Numbered from the stretch's first letter, positions 1 through 9,330 are shown. The stretch: 45,744 nt of DNA from Burkholderiales bacterium (GCA_025981645.1 JAICXH010000010.1:1-45744), one strand, 5' to 3'. A program made the numbers and translations. Notes: generated by a model not told the origin, from the letters alone.

Positions 1-2
1 AC

Positions 3-164
3 GCATTCTGGGGGAGCGAGGCGCTCGAGGACGTGCACAAGGCGTTCGCCAACGGCACGCTGACCCTCGTCGTACTGCACGTCGCCGGCGTGCTCTACAG
101 CGGCCCGCGTCATCGCGAGAACCTGGTGCGCGCGATGCTCACCGGCCGCAAGCGCCCGGACTGA
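3..164 (+). CDS. Cytochrome b561 family protein, C-terminal fragment
   Basis: The window opens inside this gene, so only the last 53 codons are visible, ending in TGA. The visible part reads as a helix ([15 protein letters not shown]) followed by [15 protein letters not shown]. This is the usual last transmembrane helix and basic cytoplasmic tail of prokaryotic cytochrome b561-type diheme membrane proteins. The histidine in that helix sits where these proteins carry a heme ligand. Such proteins move electrons within the inner membrane, often together with soluble cytochromes c. The partner and full length cannot be seen. The family call rests on this short tail only. The next gene starts 59 bases downstream on the same strand. 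Confidence 0.7.
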   Translation, partial: AFWGSEALEDVHKAFANGTLTLVVLHVAGVLYSGPRHRENLVRAMLTGRKRPD

Positions 165-223
165 ACCCCGGCGGCTGCGCGCTGTCCTCCTCTAGCCTGC
201 AATCAACCCGGAAGAGCTCCTCG

Positions 224-961
224 ATGAAGATCGAAGAAGTCAGGAAGCGCGCTTTTGCAATGCCCCTCACCAACCCCGGCTATCCGCCTGGCCCCTACCG
301 GTTCGTCGATCGCGAGTTCTTCACGATCACCTATCGCACTGATCCCGACGCGTTGCGCGCCGTCGTTCCCGAGCCGCTCGAAATCGCCGAGCCCGTCGTC
401 AAGTACGAGTTCATCCGGATGCCCGACTCGACCGGCTTCGGCAACTACACCGAGTCCGGGCAGGTGATCCCGGTGCGCTTCAAGGGCCAGACCGGGGGCT
501 ACGTGCACGCGATGTACCTCGACGACGAGGCACCGATTGCCGGCGGCCGTGAGATCTGGGGTTTTCCGAAGAAGCTCGCTTCCCCGTCGCTCAGGATCGA
601 GAAGGACACGCTGGTCGGCAAGCTTGCCTACGGCAGCATCGACGTCGCGGTCGCGACGATGGGCTACAAGCACCGCACGCTCGATCCCGAGCCCATCAAG
701 GCAGCGGTCGAGGCGCCCGCGTTCCTGCTGAAGATCATGCCGGATGTCGACGGCAAGGCACGGGTGTGCGAGCTCGTGCGGTATTACTGCGAGGACGTAA
801 CGATCAAGGGGGCGTGGAGCGGTCCGGCCGCGCTCGAGCTCTTCCAGCACGCGCTCGCCCCGGTCGCGCAGCTTCCGGTGCTCGAGGTCGTCTCGGGCGC
901 GCACATCCTGACCGATCTCACGCTGGGGCTCGGAACGGTGGTTTACGACTATCTGCGCTGA
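224..961 (+). CDS. adc: Acetoacetate decarboxylase
   Basis: Acetoacetate decarboxylase (245 aa) converts acetoacetate to acetone and CO2 through a Schiff base on lysine. The length matches the family. The active-site motif [15 protein letters not shown] is present, with Lys116 in the place of the Schiff-base lysine (Lys115 of the Clostridium enzyme) and the neighbouring Lys117 that lowers its pKa. The acidic YTESG region and the N-terminal [15 protein letters not shown] block are also typical. The protein is soluble, with no signal peptide. It starts at ATG with GGAAGAG about eight bases upstream. Acetoacetyl intermediates link it loosely to the PHA genes further on, but no operon connection is visible. 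Related family members act on other keto acids, so the substrate is inferred. Confidence 0.9.
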   Translation: MKIEEVRKRAFAMPLTNPGYPPGPYRFVDREFFTITYRTDPDALRAVVPEPLEIAEPVVKYEFIRMPDSTGFGNYTESGQVIPVRFKGQTGGYVHAMYLDDEAPIAGGREIWGFPKKLASPSLRIEKDTLVGKLAYGSIDVAVATMGYKHRTLDPEPIKAAVEAPAFLLKIMPDVDGKARVCELVRYYCEDVTIKGAWSGPAALELFQHALAPVAQLPVLEVVSGAHILTDLTLGLGTVVYDYLR

Positions 962-1036
962 GCGCGGCGCCGCCGGCGGCTCGCCACCTGCCAGCCGTTT
1001 CCGACCTACAATGGTCGCGAGGGCGGCTTGGCGGGG

Positions 1037-4000
1037 ATGGCAACGATTACCGGGGACGCGCGCAGTTCCTCGCACCCAGGACGACGCTGGCGGCGGCTGC
1101 GCACTGCGCTGATCGCGATCGCGGTGCTGATCGCGGTCGTCGCGCTGCTTGGCTTCGTCGTCGTCCCGCGCGTCGTCAAGTCGAAGATCGAGACGCTGGC
1201 AGCAGCCGATCTTGGCCGCCAGGCAACGGTCGGCGACGTTGCGTTCAATCCGTTTACGCTGCACCTGAGGCTGGCCGATTTCAGGCTTGCCGACCGCGAT
1301 CCGTCGCGCACGCTGTTCGCATTCGCCGGGCTCGACGTGCGGGCGTCGCTGGAGTCGCTGTGGAGGCTCGCACCGGTCATCGACGCAGTGACGCTGACCA
1401 AGCCGCAGCTCAACATCGTGCGCGGCGACGATGGCAAGCTCGACGTGCAGGACCTCATCGACCGGCCGGCGTCGGCATCGCCCCGAGCGACGCCTGAGTT
1501 CTCCGTCGACAACATCGAGATCACCGGCGGCACGGTCACCTTCGACGACCGCGTCCACCGCCATGTGATCAAGATCACGGATCTCGGTGTTGGCATACCG
1601 TTTCTGTCGAGTTTCCCGCACGACGCCAGGATCCGCGTGACGCCGCACCTCGAAGGCGTCGTTGACGGGTCGCGCTTCGCGCTGTCGGGTTCGGCGAACA
1701 CGCCGTTCGCCGATACCCACGAGGCTTCGCTCGCGCTCGACCTCGACGCGCTGAAGCTCGTCGATTACGTCGCGTACGTGGCACCGCCGCAGGGGCTGAA
1801 GCTCGTATCCGGGGCACTCACGACGCGCCTCAAGCTCGCGTTCGTCACCGGGCCATCGGGTCCACGCACCATCACGCTGTCGGGAACCGCGCGCATCGAT
1901 GATCTGTCGGTCGAACGGCACGACAGATCGGCACTGGTGAGCACGAAATCGTTGGAAGTCGACCTCACCAATGCCGATCTGCTGGCGCGTACTGTTGCGA
2001 TCGGAAAGATCCGCGTCGACGCGCCGCGCGCCGACCTCCGGCGCGGCGCCGCAGGTCGCCTCGAAATCGGAACATTCTTCGACCGCGGCGGCAGCCCAGG
2101 CCACGAATCGGCGCCGTGGACGGTCAGCGTTGCCGCTGCCGAGCTGCGCGACGGCGGCCTTACCTGGACCGACGCGTCGGCGTCTCCAATATTTCGGGCG
2201 GTCATCTCGAACGTTTCGCTCGACGCAGCGGGGCTCACCAACCGGGGGGCCGGCGGCAGCGTGAAGGCCTCGTTCGATTCCGATCTCGGCGCGCACGTCG
2301 ACGCGCAGACGACGCTCGACGTCCCGCACGAGGCCGCACACGGCGCGTTTGCGGTGTCGAAACTCAGATTGGCGGCACTCGCCCCGTACTATGCAAAGGC
2401 GTTCGAAGCCGATATACGCCGAGGCACGATCGACGCCGCCGGGTCATTCGACGTCGCGGCGGCAAAGTCCCCGCCTGAATTCACGCTGACGGAGGGGAAG
2501 GTCTCGCTCGACGACGTCGAGGTCGCGCTTCGCGGTGACCGCCATCCGATCGGGAAGGTCAAGCACCTGGAGGCGACGGGAATCGCGGCCGACGCTGCCC
2601 GGCGAAGCGTCGCGGTCGATCGGCTCGTGTGGACCGGCGGCACGCTAAGCGTAGTGCGCTCTGCCGACGGCACGCTCGATGTCGAGCGGATCGCCGGCCG
2701 TCGGCGCGCCTTGCCGAACGGCGGCGCAGCGACAACGCCGGCGCCCGCGGAAGGCGGCGCGCCGTGGACGGTGGTGCTGCGCCACGCTGAGCTCGCGCAG
2801 GTCGTCGCCGACGTCGACGACCGCGTGCCGAAAACTCCCGCGCATCTTCGCGTCGTGGCCGAGCGCATCGCTGTCGAGGATTTCGGTACCGCCAAGGGCA
2901 CGAAAAGCCGCATCGACGCGGCGCTGCGGGTCGGGAAGGCGGGGCGCGTGCGGGCCGCGGGACGCTTCACGGCCCTTCCGGTGGCGGCCAATCTTGCCGT
3001 CGACGCGCGCGGAATCGACCTCGTCGCCTTCGAGCCGTATGTCGAAGCCAGGACCAACATCGTCGTGACGCGAGGTGCAGCGAACGCGAAGGGGCGCCTG
3101 GCGTTCACCGTGCCGGCGAGCGGTTCGGCGCGGTTCACCTGGGCGGGGAATCTGGCAGTCACCGACTTCGATTCGCTCGACCGCCCGGAAAGCCAGGAGC
3201 TCCTGCGCTGGAAGTCGCTTGCGCTCTCCGGAGTCAACGTCGTCTCCGAGCCGCTTGCCGTCAATCTCGGCGCGATTGCGCTCGACGATTTCTACGCGCG
3301 CATCATCCTCAACGGAAACGCGACGCTCAACCTGCAGCAACTGCTGGTGCCGCAGGCTGCCACGCCTGAGCTTCCGGCGACGGCATCGACGGGCAAGGCG
3401 CTGCCGGTGTCGATCGCGAGCATCCGGGTCGCGAACGGCGAGGTCGAGTACTCGGACTTCTTCGTCAAGCCCAACTACGAAACGCACCTGACGGCAGTCA
3501 GCGGCGGCGTATCGGCGATCACCGCGAGCCTTGCGGGCGACGTCGCGCTCTCGGCGCGGGTCCAGGGCTCGGCACCTGCCGACATCCGCGGCACCATCGA
3601 TCCGTTCGGAGTCGACCTGCATCTCGACCTGACCGCGACGGCGAGCGACGTCGACCTGCCGCCACTGACGCCGTACTCGATCAAGTATGCCGGCTATGGC
3701 ATCGAAAAAGGCAAGCTGTCGATGCAGGTGCACTACAAGGTCGACGATCGCAAGCTCACCGCGTCGAACAAGCTGCGCCTCGACCAGCTCACCTTCGGCA
3801 AGCACGTCGACAGTCCGACCGCGACCAAGCTGCCAGTGCTCCTCGCCGTGTCGCTGCTCGAGGATCGCGACGGCGTCATCAATCTCGATCTGCCGATCGA
3901 GGGAACGCTCGACGACCCGCAGTTCTCGATCTGGCGCATCGTCGTGCAGGTGTTCGTGAATCTGATCACGAAGGCGGTCACGGCGCCGTTCGCGCTGCTC

Positions 4001-4594
4001 GGCTCGATCGCCGGCGGATCGCACGAGGAGCTTTCCTGGGTGGGCTTCGCGCCGGGGCACGCTGAACTCGCGGCGCCCGCCGTTGCAAAGCTCGAGACGC
4101 TCGCGAAGGCGCTCACCGATCGCCCGCGGCTGCGCGTCGACGTCACGGGACGGGCCATTCCCGACATCGATCGCGAGGCGCTCAAGCGCGTCCACCTCGA
4201 ACGTGCGATGCGCAACCGGAAGGTCAGGGACCTCGCCGCCGCAGGGAGCTCGGCACCGCCGGCCGCCGAGGTCACGATCAGCCCCGCCGAATTCCCGAAG
4301 TATCTCGCCGCGGTGTATCGCGACACGCGCCTCCCCGACAAGCCGAGGAACTTCCTCGGCTTCGCCAAGGACATCCCGCCCGAGCAGATGGAAGCGCTGC
4401 TGCTGGCGAGCTATCCGGCCGACGCCGCTGCGCTCACCACCCTCGCCAACGAGCGTGCCGAAGCGGTCAAGGCGTGGCTGACCGGTCCCGGCAAGGTCGC
4501 CGCAGCCAGAGTCTTCGTGGTTGCGCCGAAGCTCGGGGGCGCGGGCATCGCCGACAAGGGTGTGGCGACGCGCGTCGATTTCGCGCTAAGATGA
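1037..4594 (+). CDS. Very large DUF748 domain envelope protein
   Basis: A 1,185-residue protein anchored by one N-terminal helix (about residues 24-46, rich in Ala, Val, Ile and Leu) after a basic segment. The rest is a long periplasmic region of repetitive beta-strand character, with repeated patterns such as ITGGTVTFDDR and NGEVEYSDFFVKPNY. This is the DUF748/AsmA-like architecture associated with outer-membrane and envelope homeostasis, where related large proteins form lipid-conducting bridges. About the last 200 residues, from SWVGFAPGHAEL on, resemble an OmpA-like segment. No enzymatic motif is visible. ATG at 1037 is chosen; an in-frame TTG at 1028, four bases after GAGGG, is a real alternative. 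The molecular role is inferred from the family only. Confidence 0.85.
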   Translation: MATITGDARSSSHPGRRWRRLRTALIAIAVLIAVVALLGFVVVPRVVKSKIETLAAADLGRQATVGDVAFNPFTLHLRLADFRLADRDPSRTLFAFAGLDVRASLESLWRLAPVIDAVTLTKPQLNIVRGDDGKLDVQDLIDRPASASPRATPEFSVDNIEITGGTVTFDDRVHRHVIKITDLGVGIPFLSSFPHDARIRVTPHLEGVVDGSRFALSGSANTPFADTHEASLALDLDALKLVDYVAYVAPPQGLKLVSGALTTRLKLAFVTGPSGPRTITLSGTARIDDLSVERHDRSALVSTKSLEVDLTNADLLARTVAIGKIRVDAPRADLRRGAAGRLEIGTFFDRGGSPGHESAPWTVSVAAAELRDGGLTWTDASASPIFRAVISNVSLDAAGLTNRGAGGSVKASFDSDLGAHVDAQTTLDVPHEAAHGAFAVSKLRLAALAPYYAKAFEADIRRGTIDAAGSFDVAAAKSPPEFTLTEGKVSLDDVEVALRGDRHPIGKVKHLEATGIAADAARRSVAVDRLVWTGGTLSVVRSADGTLDVERIAGRRRALPNGGAATTPAPAEGGAPWTVVLRHAELAQVVADVDDRVPKTPAHLRVVAERIAVEDFGTAKGTKSRIDAALRVGKAGRVRAAGRFTALPVAANLAVDARGIDLVAFEPYVEARTNIVVTRGAANAKGRLAFTVPASGSARFTWAGNLAVTDFDSLDRPESQELLRWKSLALSGVNVVSEPLAVNLGAIALDDFYARIILNGNATLNLQQLLVPQAATPELPATASTGKALPVSIASIRVANGEVEYSDFFVKPNYETHLTAVSGGVSAITASLAGDVALSARVQGSAPADIRGTIDPFGVDLHLDLTATASDVDLPPLTPYSIKYAGYGIEKGKLSMQVHYKVDDRKLTASNKLRLDQLTFGKHVDSPTATKLPVLLAVSLLEDRDGVINLDLPIEGTLDDPQFSIWRIVVQVFVNLITKAVTAPFALLGSIAGGSHEELSWVGFAPGHAELAAPAVAKLETLAKALTDRPRLRVDVTGRAIPDIDREALKRVHLERAMRNRKVRDLAAAGSSAPPAAEVTISPAEFPKYLAAVYRDTRLPDKPRNFLGFAKDIPPEQMEALLLASYPADAAALTTLANERAEAVKAWLTGPGKVAAARVFVVAPKLGGAGIADKGVATRVDFALR

Positions 4595-4612
4595 GCCGCT
4601 CGGGGAGGCGCG

Positions 4613-4960
4613 ATGATCGAATTCGCGGTCCTGCTGGCGGCGATCGACGACGGCACGCTCGGTGCGTTCATCGTCGCGCTCGATCGTCTGCAGGGAACCC
4701 TGCCCGCGCTGCACGCGTGGCTCGAGCACGCGGCGCGATGGGAGTCCGATCGCCGCTCGGGCTTCAAGTATCCGCTGCAGCCGCCGATGGCGGCGATCCC
4801 GCCGGAGGAGTTGCAGGAAGCCGTCGCGGCGTCGACCGCGCTGGGCGTGGCGTTTCGCGGCGAGCGGAACGAGCCGACTCCAGCGATTGCCGACCTGTTC
4901 GACCGCCTGCGCGATACGCTCGCCGCCGAGGACCAGCGCCGCGCGGCGCTGGTGCACTGA
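4613..4960 (+). CDS. Small conserved-looking hypothetical protein
   Basis: A 115-residue soluble protein that I do not recognise. It starts with ATG seven bases after a good ribosome-binding site (GGGGAGG). It follows the DUF748 gene by 18 bases on the same strand, so the two are probably co-transcribed. The sequence is mostly alpha-helical, acidic towards the C-terminus (LFDRLRDTLAAEDQRR), with no cysteines, signal peptide or membrane helix. A central YPLQPPMAAIPPEEL stretch is proline-rich. It ends one base before the convergent efp gene stops. Strong RBS and coding-type codon use support a real gene. Function unknown; the neighbour suggests at most an envelope connection. Confidence 0.7.
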   Translation: MIEFAVLLAAIDDGTLGAFIVALDRLQGTLPALHAWLEHAARWESDRRSGFKYPLQPPMAAIPPEELQEAVAASTALGVAFRGERNEPTPAIADLFDRLRDTLAAEDQRRAALVH

Positions 4961-4961
4961 G

Positions 4962-5516
4962 TCAGACGCGGCGGCGGTATTCGCCGGTTCGCGTGTCGAT
5001 CTCGATGCGGTCGCCGGTATTGACGAAGAGCGGGACCTGCACCTCGAAACCGCTCGCGATCTTCGCCGGCTTAGTCACTTTGCCCGACGTGTCGCCCTTG
5101 ACCGCCGGCTCGGTGTAGGTGATTTCGCGCACGACCGAAGTCGGCAACTCGACCGCGATCGCCTTGCCGTCGTAGAACGTCAGCTCGCACGCGAGGCCGT
5201 CCTCGAGGTAGGGGAGCGCAGCGTCCATGTTCTCCTTCTCGACGTCGTACTGGTTGAACTCCTGATCCATGAAGACGTACATCGGATCGGCGAAGTACGA
5301 GTAGGAGACTTCCTTGCGGTCGAGCTGGATCACGTCGAACTTCTCGTCGGCGCGATAGACGGTCTCGGTGCCGCTTCCGGAGAGCAGGTTCCTGAGCTTC
5401 ATCTTGACCACGGACGCGTTGCGGCCCGATTTGCTGAACTCGGCCTTCTGCACGACCATCGGATTTGCGCCGATCATGATCACGTTGCCGGCGCGGACTT
5501 CCTGGGCGATCTTCAT
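4962..5516 (-). CDS. efp: Elongation factor P, arginine-32 type
   Basis: EF-P (184 aa) binds between the P and E sites of the ribosome and rescues stalling at polyproline stretches. Length and the three-domain plan are normal: KOW-like N-terminus, then two OB domains, ending [17 protein letters not shown]. The tip loop reads SKSGRNAS, putting Arg at position 32 where lysine-type EF-Ps have a modified lysine. Arg32 proteins are activated by rhamnosylation by EarP, and earP lies immediately upstream. It starts at ATG with AAGG upstream. A promoter of its own overlaps the earP stop codon (positions 5578-5607), so efp can be transcribed independently of the genes before it. Confidence 0.98.
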   Translation of the reverse strand: MKIAQEVRAGNVIMIGANPMVVQKAEFSKSGRNASVVKMKLRNLLSGSGTETVYRADEKFDVIQLDRKEVSYSYFADPMYVFMDQEFNQYDVEKENMDAALPYLEDGLACELTFYDGKAIAVELPTSVVREITYTEPAVKGDTSGKVTKPAKIASGFEVQVPLFVNTGDRIEIDTRTGEYRRRV

Positions 5517-5529
5517 CGTCGGTTGCCTT

Positions 5530-5545
5530 GCCGGCCGTGGCCGGC
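5530..5545 (-). promoter_or_regulatory. Hairpin in the efp leader
   Basis: A perfect 6-bp inverted repeat (GCCGGC, four-base loop, GCCGGC) lies in the 5' untranslated region of efp, ending about 14 bases before the start codon and right next to the AAGG ribosome-binding site. It could modulate translation initiation or stabilise the leader. There is no U-tract, so it is not an intrinsic terminator for earP. The dyad is seen; any function is inference. Confidence 0.35.
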
Positions 5546-5577
5546 TCGAGAATAAATGCAGGTTTGGGGAACCCTAA

Positions 5578-5607
5578 ATTATAGCTGCGAACGCGCAAAC
5601 TCGACAA
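5578..5607 (-). promoter_or_regulatory. Predicted sigma-70 promoter of efp
   Basis: On the minus strand TTGTCG (5607-5602) is followed after 18 bases by a perfect TATAAT (5583-5578). The -10 box overlaps the TAA stop of earP. Predicted transcription start is near 5571, about 55 bases before the efp ATG. This would let efp be expressed strongly while earP stays at the lower level of the upstream operon. Confidence 0.6.
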
Positions 5608-6685
5608 GTCCGGTGGCGAGGTCGGGCGCGCGGGCGAGTGTCGCAGCCCACTCTCTCGCCCGGAGCGTTGCTGCCGCCAGCGAGGCTTCGAAGCCCGGCC
5701 AGGCGAGGACCGCCCCTTCGGGATCCTCGGCAACGAAGGTCCGCATCATTCGCCGCTGGGCGTCCTGCGCGCGATCCGCGGCGTCGGGCACGTAGCGCGC
5801 GAGGAACGCGTGGAGCTTGTCGAGGTCCGCACGATCCTCCTGCGGATAGGGCTGCCAGACGAAGGGCTTTGCTGCCCACTGCGCGCGGACGAACGAATCC
5901 TCGCCGCGGACGAAGTTCACGTCGGCCGCCCAAAGCAGGCTATCGAAGGCGTCCTGCGACATGAAGGGCCGCAATTCGAGCGTGAGGCAGCCCCGCGTCA
6001 GCCGGCGCGGCGCCGGCGGTGCAGCGTGGCCGAGCCAGGCGGCGAGCGCGTCGGACGCGATCCCTTCGGGAACGACGCAGCGCACGGGCCGATCGCCGCG
6101 CGACCACATGTCGAACAGCGCCGGCAATGCGCGATTCGGATAGCAGAAGAGCACGATCGCGAGGCCCGTCGCCGCCTCGCCGCGCAGCCGCTCGCGCTCG
6201 GCGTCGTCGCGCGCGTCCAAAAGGCCCGCTTCGCGGATCAGGCCGCCGGTCTTCGCAGTGAAGCCCGGAAACCAGAAGTAGCGCGTGAGCGGCCGCTGCG
6301 GATGACGCGAGGCCAGGATGTGGACGCCTTCGACCCAGGGTTCGGCCGAGAGGTACTCGAGGTTGACCCACAGCGGTGTCGGCTCGCATCGCTCCATTGC
6401 ATCGAGATACGCTGCAGGAAGGCCGCAGCCGAAGCCCTCGATGACCACGTCGGCGGGGTCTGACGCGATACCGGCGGCGTCGAGCGTGCGAAGCGTCACG
6501 CCCCGATGCTGCTGCAGCATGGCGCCGAAGTCGAGCCCGGGCTCGATTCTCGCGAGGGTCGCCAGCCGATCGATCCACAGCGTCACGTCGAGGCCGTGCT
6601 CGCGCGCGAGCTGGCGCGCGAGGCGCCAGCAGACACCGGCGTCGCCATAATTATCGACCACGCGGCAGAAGACGTCCCAGCGCAC
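5579..6685 (-). CDS. earP: EF-P arginine rhamnosyltransferase EarP
   Basis: EarP (368 aa) transfers rhamnose from dTDP-rhamnose to Arg32 of EF-P, the activating modification in betaproteobacteria and pseudomonads. The N-terminus RWDVFCRVVDNYGDAGVCW carries the catalytic aspartates (Asp11 and Asp15 here). The late motif ADVNFVRGEDSFVRAQW is the nucleotide-sugar pocket signature of the family. GTG at 6685 is chosen because it gives the family N-terminus and has GGAG six bases upstream. It follows the ABC permease gene by 11 bases and precedes efp by 62. The substrate protein EF-P does carry the required arginine, so enzyme and target agree. Confidence 0.96.
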   Translation of the reverse strand: MRWDVFCRVVDNYGDAGVCWRLARQLAREHGLDVTLWIDRLATLARIEPGLDFGAMLQQHRGVTLRTLDAAGIASDPADVVIEGFGCGLPAAYLDAMERCEPTPLWVNLEYLSAEPWVEGVHILASRHPQRPLTRYFWFPGFTAKTGGLIREAGLLDARDDAERERLRGEAATGLAIVLFCYPNRALPALFDMWSRGDRPVRCVVPEGIASDALAAWLGHAAPPAPRRLTRGCLTLELRPFMSQDAFDSLLWAADVNFVRGEDSFVRAQWAAKPFVWQPYPQEDRADLDKLHAFLARYVPDAADRAQDAQRRMMRTFVAEDPEGAVLAWPGFEASLAAATLRAREWAATLARAPDLATGLVEFARSQL

Positions 6686-6696
6686 GTGCGGCTCCG

Positions 6697-7500
6697 TCAG
6701 GGCTCGCGAGGCAGCTCGCTTTCGTGCCACCGCGCGAGCGCTGCGTGCGCCAGCACCGAGGTGACGGCGAAGAGCGCGACGCCGGCCGCCGCGATCAGGG
6801 CGAGCGCGGCGAACATCCGCGGGATGTCGAGCTGCATGCCGGCGAGGAGGATCTGGTAGGCGAGGCCGGCCGATGCGCCGCCGGTCCCGGCGACGAATTC
6901 GGCGACGACAGCGCCGATCAGCGCGAGCCCGCTCGCAATGCGCAGGCCGCCGAAGAAGTACGGCAGCGCGCCGGGCACGCGCAGGCGCCACAGCGTCTGC
7001 CAGCGCGATGCTCCGGCGATGCGGAAGAGGTCGGCGAGGCCCGGGTCGGCGCTGCGCAGTCCGAGCGTCGTGTTCGAGATCACCGGGAAGATCGCCACGA
7101 CCACCGCGCACAGCACGAGTGCAACCCACAGATCGTGGACCCAGATGATGATGAGCGGCGCGATCGACACGATCGGCGTGACCTGCAACAGGATCGCGTA
7201 CGGAAACAGACTCGTCTCGATCCAGCGGCTCTGTGCGAACAGCAGCGCGGCGCCAACGCCGGCTACGATGGCAACGGCGAGCGCGGCGAGCGCAACGCCG
7301 AGCGTCGAGGCGAGCGCATGGAAGAGCAGCACGCGGTCGGAGACGAGGGTGCGCGCGACGACGAGCGGCGACGGCACGAGGTACACGGGCACGCGGTAGA
7401 CGACGACCAGCGCCTGCCACAGCGCGAGCACGACGACGCCGACGCAGGCCGGCGCAATGATGCGCAGCCAACGCTCGCGACGGTCGGGTTGCATCGTCAT
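6697..7500 (-). CDS. ABC transporter permease, SsuC/TauC/ThiX type
   Basis: A 267-residue inner-membrane permease with about six predicted helices, of the BPD_transp_1 family used by nitrate, sulfonate, taurine and pyrimidine importers. The N-terminal block VPVYLVPSPLVVARTL and the later FPVISNTTLGLRSADPGL (coupling-helix/EAA region) are typical. Its ATG overlaps the TGA of the ATPase gene (ATGA), showing translational coupling and fixing the start. It works with the ATPase (7497-8282) and the binding protein (8279-9265). The earP gene follows after 11 bases. Substrate is not determined by the permease itself. Confidence 0.92.
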   Translation of the reverse strand: MTMQPDRRERWLRIIAPACVGVVVLALWQALVVVYRVPVYLVPSPLVVARTLVSDRVLLFHALASTLGVALAALAVAIVAGVGAALLFAQSRWIETSLFPYAILLQVTPIVSIAPLIIIWVHDLWVALVLCAVVVAIFPVISNTTLGLRSADPGLADLFRIAGASRWQTLWRLRVPGALPYFFGGLRIASGLALIGAVVAEFVAGTGGASAGLAYQILLAGMQLDIPRMFAALALIAAAGVALFAVTSVLAHAALARWHESELPREP

Positions 7501-8282
7501 CTGGCGATCGCGCGGTCGAGTTCGCTGCCGCCGGCTTCGGCGACGCGCAAGGACAGGCGCTGCGCGTGCGCGGCGAACGCGGGGGACAGGCGGAATGCGT
7601 CGGTTCGTGGACAGGGCTCGTCGATTTCCCAGGCGTCGACGATGCGACCGGGGCGCGCTGCCATCGCCGCGACGCGCGTCGACAGGAACACGGCCTCCTG
7701 GATGCTGTGCGTCACGAACACGACGGTGAGGCGCTGCGCCGACCACAGCGCGAGGAGCTCGCCATCCATGCGCTGGCGTGTGAACTCGTCGAGGGCGCCG
7801 AACGGCTCGTCCATCAGCAGCAGATCGGGCTCGGTGACCAGAGCCCGCGCGATCGAGACACGCATCTGCATGCCGCCGGAAAGCTCGCGCGGCAGGCTCC
7901 CCGCGAACGCGACAAGACCGACGCGGGCGAGCGCGTCGGCGACGCGTGCGTCGGCATGCGCGCGCGGCATTCGTGCAAGATCGAGTGGCAGGCGCACGTT
8001 GGCGCTGACGCGCGCCCACGGCATCAGCGTCGGTGCCTGGAACACGAAGCCGATCCGCGGGGGTCCGCCGCGAGCGATCACCCGTCCCTGCGTCGGTCGT
8101 GTGAGCCCGGCAATCAGCTTGAGCAGCGTCGACTTGCCGCAGCCCGACGGCCCGACCAGCGTCAGGAACTCGCCGCGCCGGATGTCGAGATCGATGCCGG
8201 TGAGCGCACCGATGCCGTTCGGCCAGGTTTTCGCGATGCCGGAGAGCTCGATGAGCGTCGATCCGGCGGCACTGCCCGTCAC
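7497..8282 (-). CDS. ABC transporter ATP-binding protein, SsuB/TauB type
   Basis: A 261-residue nucleotide-binding subunit that powers the adjacent importer. Walker A (GPSGCGKST), Q-loop (FVFQAPTLMPW), signature LSGGMQMRVSIARAL, Walker B with catalytic Glu (LLLMDEPFGALDE) and the H-loop (VFVTHSIQEA) are all intact. It starts at GTG 8282, which overlaps the TGA of the binding-protein gene (GTGA). Its own TGA overlaps the permease ATG. The DEPFGALDEFTR form is characteristic of ATPases for sulfonate, nitrate or pyrimidine-type importers. The three genes form one tightly coupled transport operon reading binding protein, ATPase, permease. Confidence 0.94.
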   Translation of the reverse strand: MTGSAAGSTLIELSGIAKTWPNGIGALTGIDLDIRRGEFLTLVGPSGCGKSTLLKLIAGLTRPTQGRVIARGGPPRIGFVFQAPTLMPWARVSANVRLPLDLARMPRAHADARVADALARVGLVAFAGSLPRELSGGMQMRVSIARALVTEPDLLLMDEPFGALDEFTRQRMDGELLALWSAQRLTVVFVTHSIQEAVFLSTRVAAMAARPGRIVDAWEIDEPCPRTDAFRLSPAFAAHAQRLSLRVAEAGGSELDRAIAR

Positions 8283-9265
8283 GGCACCACGCGCACGGTC
8301 CTGACGACGTCGAGCGTGTATGCGCGCCGGTAATCGACGCCGGCGCGCGTCAACCCCGACTCGCGCAGGAACGCGAACGTCGCCTGCCACCGCCGATCGG
8401 TCATCGTCAGCAGCCCGAGGCGGCGCGCGGCGCCTCCGGTGACGAGTTCGTGACTGCGGATCTCGCGCCAGCCGTACGCGAGGAGATCGTCGGACATCGC
8501 CGGGTTCGCCTTCCTGATCAGCGCGTTGCCGGGAGCGGGATCGGCGAGATAGCTCTTCCAGCCCTCCGCCGAGGCGCGTACGAAGCGCTCGAGCACGTCG
8601 GCGCGGCGTGCGAGCGACTTGCGGGTCACCGAGAGCGTCTCGGAGTACGGCGGATAGCCGTAATCGGCGAGCAGGAACACGACCGGCTTGATGCCACTCT
8701 TCTCGATCGAATATGGCTCGGAGGTCACGAATCCCTGCTGCGAGAGCGACGGCTCGGCGAGAAATGGCTGCACCGAGAACGCGTACGGGCGCTTCTGGCT
8801 GTCGGTGAATCCGTACGTGTGGCGCAGCCATGGCCAGAACGTCGTGTTGCTCGCGCTTCCAATCGCGATCGGCCGGCCCTTGAGTTCCTCGATCCGGTCG
8901 ACACCGGGGTGGGCGATCAGCACGGTCGGGTTTTTCTGGAACGTGGCGGCGATCGCGACCACCGGCACGTCGTGCTCGACCGCCGAAATCACCTGCAGCG
9001 CGTCCGACATCGCGATGTCGATCTCCCCGGCGGCGAGCAGCTGCAGACCGTTGATCTGCGGACCGCCCATCCTGATCGTCACGTCGAGCCCGTATTTGCG
9101 ATAGATCCCTTCGGCTTCGGCCTGATAGAAACCCCCGTGCTCGGCTTCGGCAAGCCAGTCGGTCGAGAACACGATGCGCTCGAGCGGCTGCGCGTACACG
9201 AGCCCCGCGGTGCACGCGGTGACGAGCAGCACGCGGGCAGCGATGCGCAGAATCGGTCGAAGCAT
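8279..9265 (-). CDS. NMT1/THI5-like ABC substrate-binding protein
   Basis: A 328-residue periplasmic binding protein with a Sec signal peptide (about residues 1-25, ending TAGLVYA). The mature N-terminus IVFSTDWLAEAEHGGFYQAE and the EIDIAMSDALQV segment are typical of the NMT1/THI5-like fold. That fold captures thiamin pyrimidine precursors such as formylaminopyrimidine, and also sulfonates or nitrate in relatives. AGGAG lies about nine bases before the ATG. No TPP riboswitch was found upstream, so a thiamin-pathway role has no regulatory support here. It is the first gene of the importer operon and is divergent from the alkA fusion gene. Substrate unknown. Confidence 0.88.
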   Translation of the reverse strand: MLRPILRIAARVLLVTACTAGLVYAQPLERIVFSTDWLAEAEHGGFYQAEAEGIYRKYGLDVTIRMGGPQINGLQLLAAGEIDIAMSDALQVISAVEHDVPVVAIAATFQKNPTVLIAHPGVDRIEELKGRPIAIGSASNTTFWPWLRHTYGFTDSQKRPYAFSVQPFLAEPSLSQQGFVTSEPYSIEKSGIKPVVFLLADYGYPPYSETLSVTRKSLARRADVLERFVRASAEGWKSYLADPAPGNALIRKANPAMSDDLLAYGWREIRSHELVTGGAARRLGLLTMTDRRWQATFAFLRESGLTRAGVDYRRAYTLDVVRTVRVVP

Positions 9266-9330
9266 GGTTGCTACTCCTGCTGGGAAAGCGTCCGCGATTG
9301 CAGCACGCGTCGGGGCGGCGCAACGGGCGA

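Noticed and set aside
203-2341. 712-codon open frame on the minus strand
   Set aside because: Antisense to the acetoacetate decarboxylase and DUF748 genes; Arg/Asp/Val-rich composition typical of shadow frames in G+C-rich DNA, no recognisable domain.
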